This document shows positions 40,158 through 49,577 of a stretch of DNA of 64,000 nucleotides, one piece after another. Each line of letters starts with the position of its first letter. The stretch's first letter is position 1. Below the pieces are notes generated by a model that saw only the letters and a list, made by a program, of their open reading frames with translations, was not told the origin of the DNA and ran no database searches. Where the stretch lies: positions 806,001-870,000 of the forward strand of contig NZ_JAODIM010000043.1 of assembly GCF_025527015.1 (NCBI RefSeq), given 5' to 3'. A program made the translations under genes and the position numbers. Source of the DNA: Winslowiella arboricola (GTDB lineage: Bacteria; Pseudomonadota; Gammaproteobacteria; Enterobacterales; Enterobacteriaceae).

Positions 40158-41168
40158 ATGGTAAAAGTAGGCATCAACGGCTTTGGCCGTATCGGTCGTA
40201 ATGTGTTGCGCGCCGCACTGGGCCGCGACGACTTCCAGGTAGTGGCGATTAATGACCTGACGGACAGTAAAACCCTCGCCCATCTGCTGAAATATGACTC
40301 TCTGCTGGGTAAGCTGCCCGCGCCGGTGGAAGCCGCTGAAGGTCAGCTGGTGGTGGACGGTAAAACTATCCGCGTCTTCTCCGAACGCGATCCGTCACTG
40401 ATTCCCTGGAGCAGCGTTGGCGTGGAGATCGTGATTGAAGCCACCGGTTTCTTCACCGAGAAAGCGAAAGCCGAAGTGCATATCAGCAAAGGCGGCGCCA
40501 AACGGGTGATCATCTCCGCGCCCGGCAAAGATGATGATATTACGGTAGTGATGGGCGTTAACCATCAGCAGTACGACCCGGCGCAGCATCGGGTAGTCAG
40601 TAATGGTAGCTGCACAACGAATGGTCTGGCCCCGGCGGCGCAGGTATTGCATCAGGCATTCGGTATTGAACATGGCCTGATGAACACCACTCACGCCTAC
40701 ACCAACAGCCAGGCGCTACATGACCAGCCGGAGAAAGATCTGCGTGGCGCGCGCGCTGCCGCGCTGTCGATTGTGCCCTACTCCAGTGGCGCCGCTAAAG
40801 CGCTGGGCAAAGTGATCCCGGATCTGGATGGCCGTCTGACCGGCTATTCGCTGCGCGTTCCGGTGCCGGTAGTGTCGGTTGTCGATCTGACGGTGACTCT
40901 GAAACGCGATGTGACAGTGGATGAGGTCAATAACGCCTTCCGCCAGGCAGCTGAATCCGGTCCGTTGCAGGATATTCTTGGCTACAGTGACGAACCGCTG
41001 GTTTCCAGCGACTATCGCGGCGACCCGCGTTCATCGATTATTGATGGTCTGTCGACGCTGGTTATCGGTGGCAAAATGGTCAAAATCCTCGCCTGGTATG
41101 ACAACGAGTGGGGTTTCTCCAATCGCCTGGTTGATCTGGCACTGTGGATGGAAAAACGCGGACTGTAA
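40158..41168 (+). CDS. Type I glyceraldehyde-3-phosphate dehydrogenase paralogue
   Basis: A 336-residue GAPDH with FGRIGR at the NAD(P) fold, catalytic C152 in SNGSCTTN, H179 in TTHAYTNSQ and the C-terminal WYDNEWGFSNR, all expected for an active enzyme. It differs from E. coli GapA at usually conserved places (SCTTNGLAP instead of SCTTNCLAP; NDLTDSKTLAHLLKYDSLLGK instead of NDLLDADYMAYML, key parts), closer to GapB/Gap2 types, so NADP use or a gluconeogenic role is possible. AAAGGAG precedes the start. The housekeeping gapA is expected elsewhere. Confidence 0.9.
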   Translation: MVKVGINGFGRIGRNVLRAALGRDDFQVVAINDLTDSKTLAHLLKYDSLLGKLPAPVEAAEGQLVVDGKTIRVFSERDPSLIPWSSVGVEIVIEATGFFTEKAKAEVHISKGGAKRVIISAPGKDDDITVVMGVNHQQYDPAQHRVVSNGSCTTNGLAPAAQVLHQAFGIEHGLMNTTHAYTNSQALHDQPEKDLRGARAAALSIVPYSSGAAKALGKVIPDLDGRLTGYSLRVPVPVVSVVDLTVTLKRDVTVDEVNNAFRQAAESGPLQDILGYSDEPLVSSDYRGDPRSSIIDGLSTLVIGGKMVKILAWYDNEWGFSNRLVDLALWMEKRGL

Positions 41169-41174
41169 CGCTTG

Positions 41175-41197
41175 CGGGCGGCGAAAAACGCCGCCCG
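41175..41197. terminator. Perfect hairpin between the GAPDH gene and ascG
   Basis: CGGGCGGCG and CGCCGCCCG form nine pairs around AAAAA, seven bases after the GAPDH stop. No T-run follows, but the position suggests the end of the GlxA-GAPDH unit. Confidence 0.5.
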
Positions 41198-41253
41198 TTG
41201 CCGTGCTGAAATGTGTAGAATAACGCTAATATGAATCAATTCAGGAAGTAGCG

Positions 41254-42276
41254 ATGTCTACCATGCAACAAGTGGCAAAGAAAGCTGGCGTCTCGAAGGC
41301 CACGGTCTCGCGTGTACTGTCGGGCAAAGGTTACGTCAGTGAAGCCACTAAACAGCAGGTATTTCAGGCTATTGAAGAGGCTGGCTATCGGCCTAATCTG
41401 CTGGCGCGCAATCTGGCCAGCAGTAAATCCCAGTGCATTGGCCTGGTGGTGACCAACACCCTGTATAACGGCAGTTATTTTAATGAGCTGCTGTCGCAGG
41501 CAGCGAGAAAGTTAGAAGCCAACGGGCGTCAGCTGATTCTGGTGGATGGTAAACACAGTGCCGCCGAAGAGCAGCAGGCGATTCAGTTTCTGCTCGATTT
41601 ACGTTGCGATGCCATTATCCTCTATCCGCGCTTTTTAAGCGTTGATGCCCTCGATCTGATTGTCGAACAGCATAAACAGCCAATTATGGTGGTTAACCGT
41701 AAGCTGCGTAAGCATCAGAGCCACTGTATCTGCTGCGATCATCAGGGTTCCAGCTATCTCGCCACCCGTTATCTGCTGGAGCATGGTCATCGGCAGATTG
41801 CTTTTATTAGCGGTTCACTGGATTCCCCGACCGCCATTGAGCGTCTTAACGGTTACAGGCAGGCGCTAAGCAGCCATTCCATTGCTTTCCAGCCGCTGCT
41901 GGTAGCAGAAGGCAAATGGAGTGCGGCCAGCGGCGCGGTGGCCGCCGAAGCGTTACTGGCTACGCAGCACCCCTTTAGCGCGCTGATTGCCAGCAATGAT
42001 GATATGGCGATTGGCGCAATCAAAGCGCTGAACGCAGCGGACATTAAAGTGCCGGAGCAGGTGTCGGTGCTCGGTTTTGATAATATCCCCAATGCTCCTT
42101 TCCTGAATCCGGCGCTCTCCAGCGTAAAAGATCCGGTCAGCGATATGATTAATGAAGTAATCAATCGTCTGATCGCGATGCTGGATGGCGGCTACTTATC
42201 CAAAGAGAATATCTTTTTATCGGACCTGATTATCAGGGATTCGGTGATTGACGGGCCCTTTATGCGGCCCGCATAA
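41254..42276 (+). CDS. ascG: LacI-family repressor of the asc operon (AscG)
   Basis: A 340-residue LacI/GalR regulator. The HTH MQQVAKKAGVSKATVSRVLS, hinge RPNLLARNLASSKSQ and sugar-binding core (GLVVTNTLY; DGKHSAAEEQQAIQFLLDLR key part; YPRFLSVDAL; VSVLGFDNIP) closely follow E. coli AscG as I recall it. In E. coli ascG is divergent and adjacent to ascF; here a GlxA-GAPDH pair of about 2 kb lies between them. It probably still represses ascFB through the 38919 palindrome. Its stop is two bases from that of the convergent membrane-protein gene. Confidence 0.9.
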   Translation: MSTMQQVAKKAGVSKATVSRVLSGKGYVSEATKQQVFQAIEEAGYRPNLLARNLASSKSQCIGLVVTNTLYNGSYFNELLSQAARKLEANGRQLILVDGKHSAAEEQQAIQFLLDLRCDAIILYPRFLSVDALDLIVEQHKQPIMVVNRKLRKHQSHCICCDHQGSSYLATRYLLEHGHRQIAFISGSLDSPTAIERLNGYRQALSSHSIAFQPLLVAEGKWSAASGAVAAEALLATQHPFSALIASNDDMAIGAIKALNAADIKVPEQVSVLGFDNIPNAPFLNPALSSVKDPVSDMINEVINRLIAMLDGGYLSKENIFLSDLIIRDSVIDGPFMRPA

Positions 42277-42277
42277 T

Positions 42278-43300
42278 TTAACTGCCATTGGCGGCCATGC
42301 GCTGATTAAGCCGCCGGATATCGCTGGCGTATCTGATGTCATTTAACTTATAGCTGCCATCCGGCTGACAGATCACCGTTTCTACGTAAACGCCGCCCTG
42401 TTTTTGATAAATCGCCCGGTATTCCCCCTCGACCACTTTGATATAGCCAGCCTGGTCACCCAGACGCGGGATAATATGGTACTGCTGTTTACAGGAAAAG
42501 GTAGTGCGGGTATCGAAGTGATAAAAATAGCCGGTCATGGCATTACCCAGCACCGGCAGTTTAGTGGTAATCAGCAGCAGTAGCGACATGCTAAACAGCA
42601 GCGTGGTGACGGTTACGCTATCAAACAGCGCCATCATCGCCTGACGGCGGCTGCGTCTGGCGACGCGCATAAAGGCGCCATGGATTAACAGCACAAAATA
42701 GCTTACCGGCGACATCAGCAATAACACCATAATCAGCGAGAACGACCAGCGGGTAAAATTCAGCCGTGCCGGTTCAATATCAAATGCCTCAAGAATAAAC
42801 TGTGACGAAAGCATATTGGCGAAGAACAATATTGCAGAAAAACAGATCGCCAGTACTTTCCAGCTGCGGGCGCGATATTCTGCACCGATTTGCTGATAGT
42901 GCAGAAACCAGAAGTCTACAATTGCCATCACGATGGCAATGCTGGACAGCAATAATAGCGCCCGCGCCGCGGTATTATCCTGCGCCAGAAAAAACAGTAT
43001 CGCCAGCAGATACAGCATCAGTGAATAGCGTGAAAACTTAATTACGCCGTGCAGGCGCCCCTGTTTATGCAGAAGAAAAAAAGTGGCCAGTTTGTCGGCT
43101 TCGCGCTGTTTTCTCTCACCGCTTGCCACCCCATAACTGACAATATAGAGTACCAATATCAGCATGCTGACAAATATTGCGCAGGGAATCAGTTCGTCAG
43201 CCGGTGATTTTTGCTGGATGACAATGGCGATAAAAGCCAGTGCATAAATAAATATCGCGGTCCATATCAACAACGGCGGGAAAGATAACGCTTTTTTCAC
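42278..43300 (-). CDS. Integral membrane protein of unknown function, 340 residues
   Basis: I recognise no family. About seven hydrophobic segments lie at residues 10-30, 38-58, 85-110, 115-133, 150-172, 186-212 and 228-250, with a basic cytoplasmic-type loop RVARRSRRQA near 215. A soluble C-terminal tail of about 90 residues contains a Cys-Cys pair (SCKQQYHI and TVICQPDG, key parts), which would fit a periplasmic disulfide. Codon use is like its neighbours. The start is followed downstream by convergent ascG; no operon partner exists. A conserved enterobacterial membrane protein is the most that can be said. Confidence 0.65.
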   Translation of the reverse strand: MKKALSFPPLLIWTAIFIYALAFIAIVIQQKSPADELIPCAIFVSMLILVLYIVSYGVASGERKQREADKLATFFLLHKQGRLHGVIKFSRYSLMLYLLAILFFLAQDNTAARALLLLSSIAIVMAIVDFWFLHYQQIGAEYRARSWKVLAICFSAILFFANMLSSQFILEAFDIEPARLNFTRWSFSLIMVLLLMSPVSYFVLLIHGAFMRVARRSRRQAMMALFDSVTVTTLLFSMSLLLLITTKLPVLGNAMTGYFYHFDTRTTFSCKQQYHIIPRLGDQAGYIKVVEGEYRAIYQKQGGVYVETVICQPDGSYKLNDIRYASDIRRLNQRMAANGS

Positions 43301-43411
43301 CCGTCACTCCTGTTTTTGCCTGTATCCCTGATTATTGACTGGCAAAGTATCATATTTCTTAGCGGGTAATAAACCACCCATGCAATGTGCTAACGCACGG
43401 ATATGATCGGC

Positions 43412-43440
43412 AAAAAAAAACGGGGCGAAGATTCGCCCCG
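43412..43440 (-). terminator. Rho-independent terminator of the aldehyde dehydrogenase gene
   Basis: CGGGGCGAA and TTCGCCCCG form a perfect nine-pair stem with a two-base loop, followed on the minus strand by nine T bases. It lies 21 bases after the stop. Confidence 0.9.
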
Positions 43441-43460
43441 TGACTTAGCAACGCGCTGAC

Positions 43461-44981
43461 TCAGAAGAAACCAAGTGGCTGCACGCTGTAGCTGACCAGC
43501 AGGTTTTTGGTTTGCTGGTAGTGATCGAGCATCATTTTATGGGTTTCACGGCCGATGCCGGATTTTTTGTAGCCACCAAAAGCGGCATGCGCCGGATAGA
43601 GGTGGTAACAGTTGGTCCAGACGCGTCCGGCTTTAATCGCCCGGCCGACACGATAGGCGCGATTAATATCCCGCGTCCAGACACCCGCGCCAAGGCCGTA
43701 GATGGAGTCGTTAGCAATCGCGATCGCCTCCGCTTCATCCTTAAAGGTGGTGATCCCCACTACCGGCCCAAAAATCTCCTCCTGGAAGACGCGCATGCTG
43801 TTATTGCCTTTCAGCAGAGTCGGCTGAATGTAGTAACCGGTCGCCAGCCCCCCTTCCAGCTTCTCAATGCCGCCGCCGGTCAGCACTTCCGCCCCCTCCT
43901 GCTGCGCAATTTCCAGATAGGAGAGAATTTTATCAAACTGCTGCTGTGACGCCTGCGCGCCGACCATGGTTTCGGTATCCATCGGGTCGCCACGCTTAAT
44001 GGTTTTGACGCGTTTCAGCACCGCTTCCATAAAGGGTTCGTAGATCGACTCCTGCACCAGCGCACGCGACGGACAGGTACAAATTTCCCCCTGATTAAGG
44101 AATCCCAGCACCACCCCTTCCGCGGCTTTCTCAATAAACGACGGCTCGGCCTGCATAATGTCTTCAAAGAAGATATTCGGCGATTTTCCGCCCAGCTCGA
44201 CCGTGGAGGGAATCAGGCTTTTCGCCGCCAGTTGCAGAATATGACCACCGGTAGCGGTGGATCCGGTAAACGCGACTTTGGCGATACGCGGATGTGACGC
44301 CAGCGCTTCGCCCGCTTCACGACCGTAACCATGCACCACGTTCAGTACCCCCGGCGGCAGCAGATCGTTAACCAGCTCCGCAAACAGGGTAATCGACAGT
44401 GGCGTCTGTTCCGCCGGTTTCAGCACCACGCAGTTACCGGCCGCCAGCGCTGGCGCCAGCTTCCATGCCGCCATCAGCAGCGGAAAGTTCCACGGGATAA
44501 TTTGCGCCACTACACCTAATGGTTCGTGGAAGTGATAGGCGGCGGTAAACTCATCAATCTCCGCCACGCTGCCTTCCTGCGCGCGCAGGCAACCGGCAAA
44601 GTAACGGAAGTGGTCGACGGCCAGCGGCAGATCGGCAGCCAGGGTTTCACGCACCGGTTTGCCGTTATCCCAGGTCTCATTGATCGCCATACGTTCCAGA
44701 TTCTGCTCCAGACGATCGGCAATTTTCAGCAGCGTTAATGAGCGCACCTGAACCGAGGTTTTGCCCCAGGCCTCGGCGGCGGCATGGGCGGCATCCACCG
44801 CCAGATCCACATCGTCCTGGCCTGAACGGGGAAATTCCCCGATAACCGAACCATTAACCGGGGAAGTATTGGCAAAATATTCGCCATTCTGCGGTGGGAC
44901 AAATTCGCCGTTGATATAGTTACCATAGCGTTGCTGGAGGGTTATCAGCGAATCTTTATATCCGGGATATGCATAGCGCAT
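43461..44981 (-). CDS. NAD(P)-dependent aldehyde dehydrogenase, AldB/ExaC type
   Basis: A 506-residue aldehyde dehydrogenase that oxidises acetaldehyde-like aldehydes to acids. Motifs are PWNFPLLMA, the cofactor strand FTGSTATGG, the catalytic Glu in VELGGKSPN and the catalytic Cys in [11 protein letters not shown]. The text follows E. coli AldB throughout ([37 protein letters not shown] key parts). Longer starts exist; AGGAG seven bases before the ATG at 44981 supports MRYAYPGYK. It is a single-gene unit with a strong terminator. ExaC (ethanol oxidation) is the alternative name. Confidence 0.92.
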   Translation of the reverse strand: MRYAYPGYKDSLITLQQRYGNYINGEFVPPQNGEYFANTSPVNGSVIGEFPRSGQDDVDLAVDAAHAAAEAWGKTSVQVRSLTLLKIADRLEQNLERMAINETWDNGKPVRETLAADLPLAVDHFRYFAGCLRAQEGSVAEIDEFTAAYHFHEPLGVVAQIIPWNFPLLMAAWKLAPALAAGNCVVLKPAEQTPLSITLFAELVNDLLPPGVLNVVHGYGREAGEALASHPRIAKVAFTGSTATGGHILQLAAKSLIPSTVELGGKSPNIFFEDIMQAEPSFIEKAAEGVVLGFLNQGEICTCPSRALVQESIYEPFMEAVLKRVKTIKRGDPMDTETMVGAQASQQQFDKILSYLEIAQQEGAEVLTGGGIEKLEGGLATGYYIQPTLLKGNNSMRVFQEEIFGPVVGITTFKDEAEAIAIANDSIYGLGAGVWTRDINRAYRVGRAIKAGRVWTNCYHLYPAHAAFGGYKKSGIGRETHKMMLDHYQQTKNLLVSYSVQPLGFF

Positions 44982-45137
44982 GGTCATTCTCCTGCCCATT
45001 TGATTAGTGTTTTTATTAACAATTGAATAACGGACTTTTAACACTGGCAGAGGGTATGGAGAATGTCAGTTAGCTTGAGATGAAAATGTGAAGCAGGCTT
45101 TAATATTTCGGCAGAAACGATATTTATCCCCTTACCT

Positions 45138-46043
45138 TCAGACATTAACTGAAGGTGGTGAGATCAGCAGATCAAGCATTTTCTCGCGCAACGGATCGCG
45201 GGCATCACGCATCCACGCCACCGATAACGGCAGGCCATTTATTGCGCCGCCGGGACTACCCTGCAGCGGAATATAGCTGACATTGCGCGCCGGCATACGT
45301 GATGTCCACTGCGGCACAATGGCAATCCCCAGCTCCGCCGCCACCAGGTTAATAATGGTCTGCTTCTCATCCGCAAGCTGGGCAATTTTCGCGGTCAGTC
45401 CCGCTTCAGCAAACAGATTAATCGACAGGTCATGACTGTGCGGACGCGACTTCCGTTCCGGCACAATTAATGGCTGGTCCTGCAGATCGGTAATCTGTAA
45501 ATATTGGCGGCTGGCCAGCGGATGATTATCCGGGACCGCCACCACAATCGCTTCATTAAATAAAAAGCGCATCTCAATATCGCGATCCGGTTTCTCCGGC
45601 GGACGGATAAATACCAGGTCCAGCCGTCCTGATTTTAGCCGCGGTAATAAACGCAGGGTTTTGTCCTCGAATATCTGCACTTCCACTTCGGGATATTGTT
45701 TGCGAAATGCCTGTAGCAGCTGCGGAATCAGGCCGGCGGCGGCGCTGTCGATCGCGCCAATTTTCAGCATTGTCGCCTGATGACGTCCCATCTGGCGGAA
45801 GCGGCTGGCGAGGCTATCGGCTTGTGCAATCAACAAGCGCGCCTCGTCAAGCAGCAGCAGGCCGGTCGGCGTCAGCGCAACATTGCGCGTTGAGCGGCTA
45901 AACAGCCTGGCGCCAAGATCTTCCTCCAGCAGGCGGATATAGCGCCCCAGCGCCGACGGCATCATATCGAGTCGCTGGGCGGCATGACCAAAATGCAGCT
46001 CTTCGGCTACCGCAATAAAACAGCGCAGTTGGTGGAGATCCAT
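45138..46043 (-). CDS. LysR-family transcriptional regulator
   Basis: A 301-residue LysR regulator. HTH MDLHQLRCFIAVAEELHFGHAAQRL and dimer helix lead into a periplasmic-binding-like effector domain (about 90-301). It is divergent from the MFS-dehydrogenase pair at 46176-48603, the usual LysR arrangement, so it probably activates that pair when tartrate or malate is present. TTATA-N11-TATAA lies in the shared promoter. Confidence 0.88.
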   Translation of the reverse strand: MDLHQLRCFIAVAEELHFGHAAQRLDMMPSALGRYIRLLEEDLGARLFSRSTRNVALTPTGLLLLDEARLLIAQADSLASRFRQMGRHQATMLKIGAIDSAAAGLIPQLLQAFRKQYPEVEVQIFEDKTLRLLPRLKSGRLDLVFIRPPEKPDRDIEMRFLFNEAIVVAVPDNHPLASRQYLQITDLQDQPLIVPERKSRPHSHDLSINLFAEAGLTAKIAQLADEKQTIINLVAAELGIAIVPQWTSRMPARNVSYIPLQGSPGGAINGLPLSVAWMRDARDPLREKMLDLLISPPSVNV

Positions 46044-46061
46044 ACAGGCTTCCTTAAAAGA

Positions 46062-46082
46062 TTATATCAATTTTTTGTATAA
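46062..46082. promoter_or_regulatory. Possible LysR binding site
   Basis: TTATA and TATAA form an inverted repeat separated by 11 bases, in the 132-base divergent gap between the LysR gene and the MFS gene. This fits a T-N11-A LysR box but AT-rich promoters give such patterns by chance. Confidence 0.35.
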
Positions 46083-46175
46083 ACCACGGCTAATGATCCC
46101 TGAAGGATTTTCTCCATACTCAGTTCTGTAACGCCTGTTACTACCCTACATAAAATAAAAGAGGAAAACCTCACT

Positions 46176-47501
46176 ATGACCTGCAAACTCGAAAATCGGG
46201 TATTGCGCAAAATTACGCTGCGCATCGTCCCTTTTATCATGCTGCTCTATTTCATCGCTTTTCTCGACCGCGTCAATATTGGTTTCGCCGCGTTAACGAT
46301 GAATGAAGAGCTCGGATTCTCCCCCACTGTTTTTGGTTTTGGCGCCGGTATCTTTTTTATCGGCTACTTTCTGTGCGAAGTGCCCTCTAATTTAATTCTG
46401 CATAAAGTCGGGGCGCGTATCTGGATTGCGCGCGTCATGATCACCTGGGGTTTAGTCTCCGGCGCGATGGCATTCGTCCAGGGCACCACCAGCTTTTATA
46501 CCCTGCGCTTTTTGCTGGGTGTGGCGGAAGCGGGTTTCTTTCCCGGCATTATTCTCTATCTGAGTTACTGGTTTCCTGCTCAGCGCCGCGCCCAGGTGAC
46601 GGCGATCTTTATGGCCGCCGCGCCACTCTCTACCGCGCTGGGTTCGCCAATCTCCGGCGCGCTGCTGGAGATGCATGGTTTATATGGCTTTAGCGGCTGG
46701 CAATGGATGTTTGTCCTCGAAGCAGTACCGGCGCTGATCCTCGGCGTAGTGGTGCTGTTTTACCTGACCGATCGGCCGGAAAAAGCCAAATGGCTGAACG
46801 ATGAAGAGCGCGAATGGCTGACCACCACCATGGCTGCTGAACAGGCGCGCCGTCCGCAACAAGGCCACCAGAGCGTCTGGCGTGGCCTCGCCGATAAACG
46901 CGTGCTGGCGCTGGCGCTGGTATATTTTGGCACCTCTGCCGGACTCTACACGCTGGGCATCTGGTCACCGCAGATTATTAAAAGCTTCGGTATGTCAGCG
47001 CTGGCAGTGGGCTTTATTAATGCCATTCCTGCGGTGCTGGCGGTAGGGGCGATGGTGTGGTGGGCGCGCCATTCGGATCGTCACAATGAGCGTACCTGGC
47101 ATGTGATCGCAGCCTGTCTGCTGGCGGCGCTGGGTCTGGTGTTCGCCGGACTATCCGGCTCGCTGGTCGGGGTTATCCTCGCGCTGGTGCTGGTCAATAT
47201 CGGTATCAGCTGCTCAAAACCGCCGTTGTGGAGCATGCCAACCCTGTTTCTGTCCGGCTCTGCGGCCGCGGCAGGCATCGCCACCATCAACTCCATCGGT
47301 AATCTCGGCGGCTTTGTCGGCCCGACGATTATCGGCGTGATCAAACATCAAACCGGCAGTTACACCAATGGCCTGTGGTTTGTCGCCGCACTGCTGGTGT
47401 TCTCCGCGCTGCTGGTGCTGTGGCTCTCCTGGTCGCAACGCCGGATGCAGCGCACCGACGATAATTCCACTGTTTCCACTCACACTTTGATCAACAAATA
47501 A
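46176..47501 (+). CDS. MFS transporter, anion:cation symporter (tartrate/phthalate type)
   Basis: A 441-residue ACS-family permease with 12 hydrophobic segments. FLDRVNIGFAAL in helix 1, FFIGYFLCEVPSNLILHK, and GVAEAGFFPGIILYLSYWFP are typical of TtuB/phthalate/hydroxyphenylacetate permeases. GAGGAAAACC precedes the ATG. The tartrate/D-malate dehydrogenase starts seven bases after it, so it most likely imports tartrate, D-malate or a similar hydroxy diacid. Confidence 0.88.
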   Translation: MTCKLENRVLRKITLRIVPFIMLLYFIAFLDRVNIGFAALTMNEELGFSPTVFGFGAGIFFIGYFLCEVPSNLILHKVGARIWIARVMITWGLVSGAMAFVQGTTSFYTLRFLLGVAEAGFFPGIILYLSYWFPAQRRAQVTAIFMAAAPLSTALGSPISGALLEMHGLYGFSGWQWMFVLEAVPALILGVVVLFYLTDRPEKAKWLNDEEREWLTTTMAAEQARRPQQGHQSVWRGLADKRVLALALVYFGTSAGLYTLGIWSPQIIKSFGMSALAVGFINAIPAVLAVGAMVWWARHSDRHNERTWHVIAACLLAALGLVFAGLSGSLVGVILALVLVNIGISCSKPPLWSMPTLFLSGSAAAAGIATINSIGNLGGFVGPTIIGVIKHQTGSYTNGLWFVAALLVFSALLVLWLSWSQRRMQRTDDNSTVSTHTLINK

Positions 47502-47508
47502 GGACTCT

Positions 47509-48603
47509 ATGATGCGTACTTACTCCATTGCTGCCATTCCTGCTGATGGTATCGGCCCGGAAGTGATCAATGCCGGTATTCAGCTGTTACGCAGTCTTGA
47601 ACAGCGCTTTCCCGGCCTGCAATTTAATATCCAGCAGTTTGACTGGGGCTCGGATTACTATAAGCAACATGGCGTGATGATGCCGGAAAACGGTCTGGAA
47701 GTTTTAAAGCATTTTAACGCGATCTATTTTGGCGCGGTCGGCGCTGCCGATGTGCCGGATCATATTACGCTGTGGGGACTGCGCCTGCCGATCTGTCAGG
47801 GTTTTGATCAATATGCCAATGTGCGGCCGACGCGGGTATTGCCCGGCATCTCTTCTCCGCTGCGCAACTGTGGCCCCGGCGATCTTGACTGGATTATCGT
47901 GCGTGAAAATTCGGAAGGGGAATATTCTGGTCATGGCGGCCGCGCCCACCGTGGACTGCCGGAAGAGGTCGGCACCGAAGTGGCGATCTTCACCCGTACC
48001 GGCGTCACACGCATTATGCGCTACGCCTTCAGCCTGGCGCAGTCTCGTCCGCGCAAACAGCTGACGGTGGTGACCAAATCCAACGCCCAGCGTCACGGCA
48101 TGGTGATGTGGGATGAAATTGCCGCCGAAGTGGCGCAGGAGTTTCCGGATGTCAGCTGGGATAAAATGCTGGTCGATGCGATGACCGTGCGTATGACGCT
48201 GCATCCGCAAAGCCTCGACACTATTGTCGCCACCAATCTGCATGCGGATATTCTCTCCGATCTGGCTGGCGCACTGGCGGGCAGCCTCGGCGTGGCGCCG
48301 ACCGCCAATATCGACCCTGAACGCCGTTTCCCGTCGATGTTTGAACCGATTCACGGCTCAGCGTTTGATATCACCGGCAAAGGAATTGCCAACCCGGTGG
48401 CCAGTTTCTGGACTGCCGCGCAGATGCTGGAACATCTGGGTGAACATCAGGCCGCTGAAACGCTGATGCAGGCCGTGGAAAACGTCTGCCGCGCCGGAAT
48501 CAAGACGCCGGATGTCGGCGGCAGCGCCACCACGCAGCAAGTGACCGATGCAGTAGCGGCGGCCATTATGCAGACCAGCGCGGTAGCGGAGAGCGTGCTG
48601 TAA
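47509..48603 (+). CDS. Tartrate dehydrogenase/D-malate dehydrogenase (DmlA/TtuC-like)
   Basis: A 364-residue beta-decarboxylating dehydrogenase of the isocitrate/isopropylmalate family, probably NAD-dependent. Visible are IPADGIGPEV, FGAVGAADVPDHITLWGL (specific for tartrate/malate enzymes, key part DHITLWG), RENSEGEYSGHGGR, the catalytic Lys-Asn in TKSNAQRHGM, metal Asp residues in ATNLHADILSDLAGALAG and FEPIHGSAFDI. It would decarboxylate D-malate to pyruvate or act on tartrate. It forms an operon with the preceding permease. Two adjacent ATGs occur (47509, 47512). Confidence 0.88.
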   Translation: MMRTYSIAAIPADGIGPEVINAGIQLLRSLEQRFPGLQFNIQQFDWGSDYYKQHGVMMPENGLEVLKHFNAIYFGAVGAADVPDHITLWGLRLPICQGFDQYANVRPTRVLPGISSPLRNCGPGDLDWIIVRENSEGEYSGHGGRAHRGLPEEVGTEVAIFTRTGVTRIMRYAFSLAQSRPRKQLTVVTKSNAQRHGMVMWDEIAAEVAQEFPDVSWDKMLVDAMTVRMTLHPQSLDTIVATNLHADILSDLAGALAGSLGVAPTANIDPERRFPSMFEPIHGSAFDITGKGIANPVASFWTAAQMLEHLGEHQAAETLMQAVENVCRAGIKTPDVGGSATTQQVTDAVAAAIMQTSAVAESVL

Positions 48604-48615
48604 CCGAGAGTTAAA

Positions 48616-48641
48616 GGTGAACACGCAGACGCGTGTTCACC
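48616..48641. terminator. Hairpin between convergent genes
   Basis: GGTGAACACG and CGTGTTCACC form a perfect ten-pair stem with a six-base loop between the convergent dehydrogenase and amidotransferase genes. T-runs are short. Confidence 0.55.
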
Positions 48642-48646
48642 GCCCT

Positions 48647-49357
48647 TCAGCCGGTCTGCACCTGACGCGGCTGCGCATTACGGTAGAAGGTTTCCAGCAG
48701 GCTGCGCGCCCAGTCTGCGCCCTGCAAACCGACGCCGTCATCACTAAGCCCGGCGGGCAGGCAGGCGGTCATAATCTGCGCATCAAATTCCGGATGAAAC
48801 TGCACTGACAGCGCTGTCGGCGAGTAGCGAATAATCTGACACTCATCAAGCGCAGAGCGCGCCAGCACTTGCGCCCCGGCTGGCGGCTGCACCACCGACT
48901 GACGATGGGATAGCCAGGCTTCAAACTGCGCGGGCAGTGCTGACAACAACGTATCGCCCGGCGCCAGATTTTCCACCGGCTTTAAGCCCCGCTCCCAGCC
49001 ACGCGGATTATCGGCAACTTCCCCCCCCAGCGCATAAGACATCAGCTGATGACCATAACAGACGCCCAGCAGCGGCAGCTGTTGTTCAATGGCGCCACGC
49101 ACCCAGGCGGCGGTGCGTTCGCTCCAGTCGGCGTGGTCAGTGACCATCGCCCAGGAGCCGCTCAGAATGGCGGCGGAAACTTGATCAAAATCGGGAAGCT
49201 GCTCGCCAAGATGCGGGCGCACCACAATATAGTCTTGTGGCTGTAACTGCAGCGCCTGCACAAACCAGTGGCTCTGCTCACCAACCTGCGCACTGACAGC
49301 GGCAGGAGGCACTTCCAGTTGAATAATCGCTAAAGGCGCTTTGGCTGAATAAGACAT
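48647..49357 (-). CDS. Class I glutamine amidotransferase-like protein
   Basis: A 236-residue stand-alone GATase1 domain of the GMP-synthase-like group. The catalytic triad is complete: Cys in LLGVCYGHQLM, His and Glu in VQFHPEF. ILSGSWAMVTDH corresponds to the family SGSP-type loop. Such proteins hydrolyse glutamine or gamma-glutamyl conjugates; without a synthetase domain the partner substrate is unknown. It is a single gene divergent from the EamA gene. Confidence 0.85.
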   Translation of the reverse strand: MSYSAKAPLAIIQLEVPPAAVSAQVGEQSHWFVQALQLQPQDYIVVRPHLGEQLPDFDQVSAAILSGSWAMVTDHADWSERTAAWVRGAIEQQLPLLGVCYGHQLMSYALGGEVADNPRGWERGLKPVENLAPGDTLLSALPAQFEAWLSHRQSVVQPPAGAQVLARSALDECQIIRYSPTALSVQFHPEFDAQIMTACLPAGLSDDGVGLQGADWARSLLETFYRNAQPRQVQTG

Positions 49358-49474
49358 GCCGAATCAGGATCCTTGTCGGTTAACGCAAAATCAGCGTGCT
49401 GATTAAGTCAGGTATCGGTTAACCAGTTTGCCAGCAGTTGTGCCGCGCGTCTCATAACTTTTTCTGAGGACCTT

Positions 49475-49567
49475 ATGCCGCTGCGGTTAAAAAAATTACT
49501 GTTCCGTTTGCCCCGTGAAAGGAATATTCGTGTCATGATAAGTCGTGAGTTAACAACGCAAAACTAA
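49475..49567 (+). CDS. Possible 30-residue leader peptide before the EamA transporter
   Basis: GAGGA lies just upstream of an ATG opening a 30-codon basic frame (MPLRLKKLLFRLPRERNIRV at the start). Its stop lies at the ribosome site of the following GTG-start gene, ten bases before it, which would allow translational coupling. Coding potential of so short a frame cannot be proven from one sequence. Confidence 0.3.
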   Translation: MPLRLKKLLFRLPRERNIRVMISRELTTQN

Positions 49568-49577
49568 GGACTGCGTC

